Assembly: GCF_025642115.1 (NCBI RefSeq)
Contig: NZ_CP106753.1
Location: 891,501 to 955,500, forward strand
Direction: 5' to 3'
DNA length: 64,000 bases
From: Chitiniphilus purpureus
GTDB lineage: Bacteria; Pseudomonadota; Gammaproteobacteria; Burkholderiales; Chitinibacteraceae
The notes beneath the pieces were generated by a model that saw only the letters and a list, made by a program, of their open reading frames with translations, had not been told where the DNA came from and did no database searches. Position numbers and translations under genes: made by a program. Below are positions 62,121-64,000 of the stretch, piece by piece (positions within the stretch are counted from its first letter, which is position 1; the number at the start of each line of letters is the position of its first letter).

Positions 62121-64000
62121 ATGAATCCATCCAACCCCGGCGCCGCGCCTTCCGGCAAGGCTGCGATCACGCTGGCCGCATTGGGCGTCGTCTACGGCGA
62201 CATCGGCACCAGCCCGCTCTACACGCTCAAGGAATGCCTGAACGGCCACGTGCCGCTGCCCATCGTGGCCGAGAACGTGCTCGGCATCCTGTCCATGGTG
62301 TTCTGGGGGCTGATGCTGGTGGTGTCGGCCAAGTATGTGGTGCTGATCCTGCGCGCCGACAACCGTGGCGAAGGCGGCGTGCTGGCGCTGATGGCGCTGG
62401 CGTTGCGCGAAGCCGGCGCCGGCACCCGGCGCGCCTTGCTGTACACAGTGCTGGGCATCTTCGGCGCGGCGCTGTTCTACGGCGACAGCATCATCACGCC
62501 GGCGATCTCGGTGCTCTCGGCGCTGGAGGGCATCGGCGTGGTGTCCCACCGCTTTGACCCTTATATCGTGCCGCTGACCATCGGCATCCTGATCGCGCTG
62601 TTCCTGCTGCAGATGCGCGGCACTGCCAGCGTCGGCCGGCTGTTCGGGCCGATCATGGTGCTGTGGTTCGTGACGCTGGGTGCGCTTGGCCTGTGGCAGA
62701 TCATCAAGATGCCGGAGGTGCTGGCGGCCATCAATCCGCTCTACGCCTGGCGCTTCGTCACCCACCATGCCTGGCAGGCCTTCGTGCTGCTCGGCGCGGT
62801 GGTGCTGGCGTTGACCGGTGCCGAGGCGCTGTATGCCGACATGGGCCACTTCGGGCGCCCGGCGATCCGGCGCGCCTGGTTCGGCCTGGTGCTGCCGGCA
62901 CTGGTGCTCAATTATTTCGGCCAGGGCGCGCTGCTGCTCTCCAATCCGGCGGCGATCAAGAACCCGTTCTTCCTGCTGGCGCCGTCCTGGGGCGTGCTGC
63001 CGCTGGTGGTGTTGGCGACCCTGGCGACGGTGATCGCGTCGCAGGCAGTGATCTCGGGCGCGTATTCGGTGACCAGCCAGGCGATCCAGCTGGGATTCGC
63101 CCCGCGCATGGACATCGAGCACACCTCCGATACCGAGATCGGCCAGATCTACATGCCCGGCATCAACTGGTTCCTGCTGGTCTCGGTGATCGTGCTGGTG
63201 CTGCTGTTCCGCACTTCGGGCAATCTTGCCTCCGCGTACGGCTTCGCCGTCACCTGCACCATGGTGATGACCACCCTGCTGGCCTTCGTGGTGCTGGGCC
63301 GGCGTTTCAGCGGCCCGTGGCGCATCGGCATCTTCGCGCTGCTGGGGGTGATGCTGGTGATCGATCTGCTGCTGTTCTCGTCCAATGCGCTCAAGATCCA
63401 CGAGGGCGGCTGGTTCCCGCTGCTGGTGGGGATGATCGCCTTCACGCTGATGATGACCTGGAAGCGCGGCCGGGTGATGCTCAACGAGCGCCTGCACCAG
63501 GGCGAGCTGCCGCTGGAGGGCTTCGTCGAGATGCTGGAGGCGAGCCCGCCGCAGCGGGTGGAGGGCACGGCCATCTTCATGACCGGCAGCGCCGAGCGGG
63601 TGCCGCATGCGCTCCTGCACAACCTCAAGCACAACAAGGTGCTGCACGAGCAGGTGGTGCTGATGACGATCCAGAGCGCGGACATTCCCTACGTGACCAC
63701 GCGCGAACGGGTGGCGGTGCGCCGGCTGGGGGCCACCTTCTACCAGATCGTCGCCACCTATGGCTTCAAGGAAGAGCCCAGCGTGCCGGCCATCCTGCGG
63801 CAGGTGGCCGAGCTGCAGCCGGAACTGGACCTCGATCCGATGCAGACCTCGTTCTTCCTGTCACGCGAGACCATCGTCGCGGCCAAGTATCCGGAAATGG
63901 CGCTCTGGCGGCGCAAGCTGTTTGCGCTGATGAACCGCAATGCGTTGCGGGCCACCACCTTCTTCAAGATCCCGCCCAACCGCGTGGTGGAGATGGGGAT
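62121..64000 (+). CDS. kup: Low-affinity potassium transporter, 3' truncated
   Basis: About 626 residues visible with twelve membrane helices and a cytoplasmic C-terminal domain; the window ends at FKIPPNRVVEMG, only a few residues before the usual end of Kup. Signatures: GVVYGDIGTSPLYTLKE, RADNRGEGGVLALMAL, GDSIITPAISVLSALEG and SAYGFAVTCTMVMTTLL. Imports K+ (probably with H+). ATG 62121. Confidence 0.95.
   Translation, partial: MNPSNPGAAPSGKAAITLAALGVVYGDIGTSPLYTLKECLNGHVPLPIVAENVLGILSMVFWGLMLVVSAKYVVLILRADNRGEGGVLALMALALREAGAGTRRALLYTVLGIFGAALFYGDSIITPAISVLSALEGIGVVSHRFDPYIVPLTIGILIALFLLQMRGTASVGRLFGPIMVLWFVTLGALGLWQIIKMPEVLAAINPLYAWRFVTHHAWQAFVLLGAVVLALTGAEALYADMGHFGRPAIRRAWFGLVLPALVLNYFGQGALLLSNPAAIKNPFFLLAPSWGVLPLVVLATLATVIASQAVISGAYSVTSQAIQLGFAPRMDIEHTSDTEIGQIYMPGINWFLLVSVIVLVLLFRTSGNLASAYGFAVTCTMVMTTLLAFVVLGRRFSGPWRIGIFALLGVMLVIDLLLFSSNALKIHEGGWFPLLVGMIAFTLMMTWKRGRVMLNERLHQGELPLEGFVEMLEASPPQRVEGTAIFMTGSAERVPHALLHNLKHNKVLHEQVVLMTIQSADIPYVTTRERVAVRRLGATFYQIVATYGFKEEPSVPAILRQVAELQPELDLDPMQTSFFLSRETIVAAKYPEMALWRRKLFALMNRNALRATTFFKIPPNRVVEMG

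Noticed and set aside
1..64000. CRISPR array or rRNA operon
   Set aside because: No regularly spaced direct repeats and no rRNA-like sequence were seen on reading through the window.

Overview
This window is GC-rich chromosomal DNA from a Gram-negative bacterium, most likely a betaproteobacterium. The support is an outer-membrane phospholipase A, a type IV pilus PilS/PilR pair, the rppH-pilS-pilR-ampD-kup gene run and a standard proteobacterial elongator tRNA-Met. A Neisseriales or Burkholderiales member is my inference; no rRNA or other species marker is present.

Positions 1-23.9 kb are mostly housekeeping: the end of mutM, a dynamin-like GTPase, a class 3 lipase, a small ferredoxin, a sulfate-binding protein, a 1-Cys peroxiredoxin, an EAL protein with an RBBP9-like hydrolase, pldA, two GNAT genes (one a tandem fusion), purC, a bacterial ALG10-like membrane glycosyltransferase, a hemolysin III protein, and a minus-strand block with a metallo-beta-lactamase phosphodiesterase, an FHA protein, a PP2C phosphatase and a CHASE2 Ser/Thr kinase (a phospho-threonine signalling set), mtgA, aroE and a rhodanese. 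Then come glnA and an RhtB exporter.

Positions 24.1-35.5 kb plus 41.6-42.4 kb hold the trans-acting part of a trans-AT polyketide pathway. It consists of a BaeB/PksB-like hydrolase, the complete beta-branching (HMG-CoA synthase) cassette (HMGS, ECH1, ECH2, donor ACP, Ser-for-Cys decarboxylating KS), a trans-acyltransferase, an acyl hydrolase, and a Sfp-type phosphopantetheinyl transferase. A GIY-YIG-like small protein, a serine acetyltransferase and a TPR protein with two PRMT-like modules sit among them. No PKS or NRPS megasynthase is present. A 20-bp lux-box-like palindrome sits at the spacing expected for a LuxR-activated promoter in front of the first gene.

Positions 35.6-53.5 kb are accessory DNA, visibly more AT-rich in places. 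A two-gene RADAR phage-defence system (rdrA, rdrB) separates the polyketide genes from the PPTase. Next is a candidate nuclease effector with a eukaryote-like PCNA-binding motif, a zinc-ribbon protein, an ankyrin protein, a frameshifted DUF6708 pseudogene truncated by an IS3-family remnant, a secreted beta/gamma-crystallin-like protein and a decayed tyrosine integrase. The region ends with three minus-strand genes (kinase, TIR, Fic) separated by integron-type attC sites but without an integron integrase, i.e. a CALIN-like array carrying defence-type cassettes.

Positions 53.5-64 kb return to the core genome: tRNA-Met, a MidA-like methyltransferase, a pteridine reductase, ttcA, a spermidine-synthase-like protein, rppH, pilS, pilR, ampD and kup, which runs off the window end.
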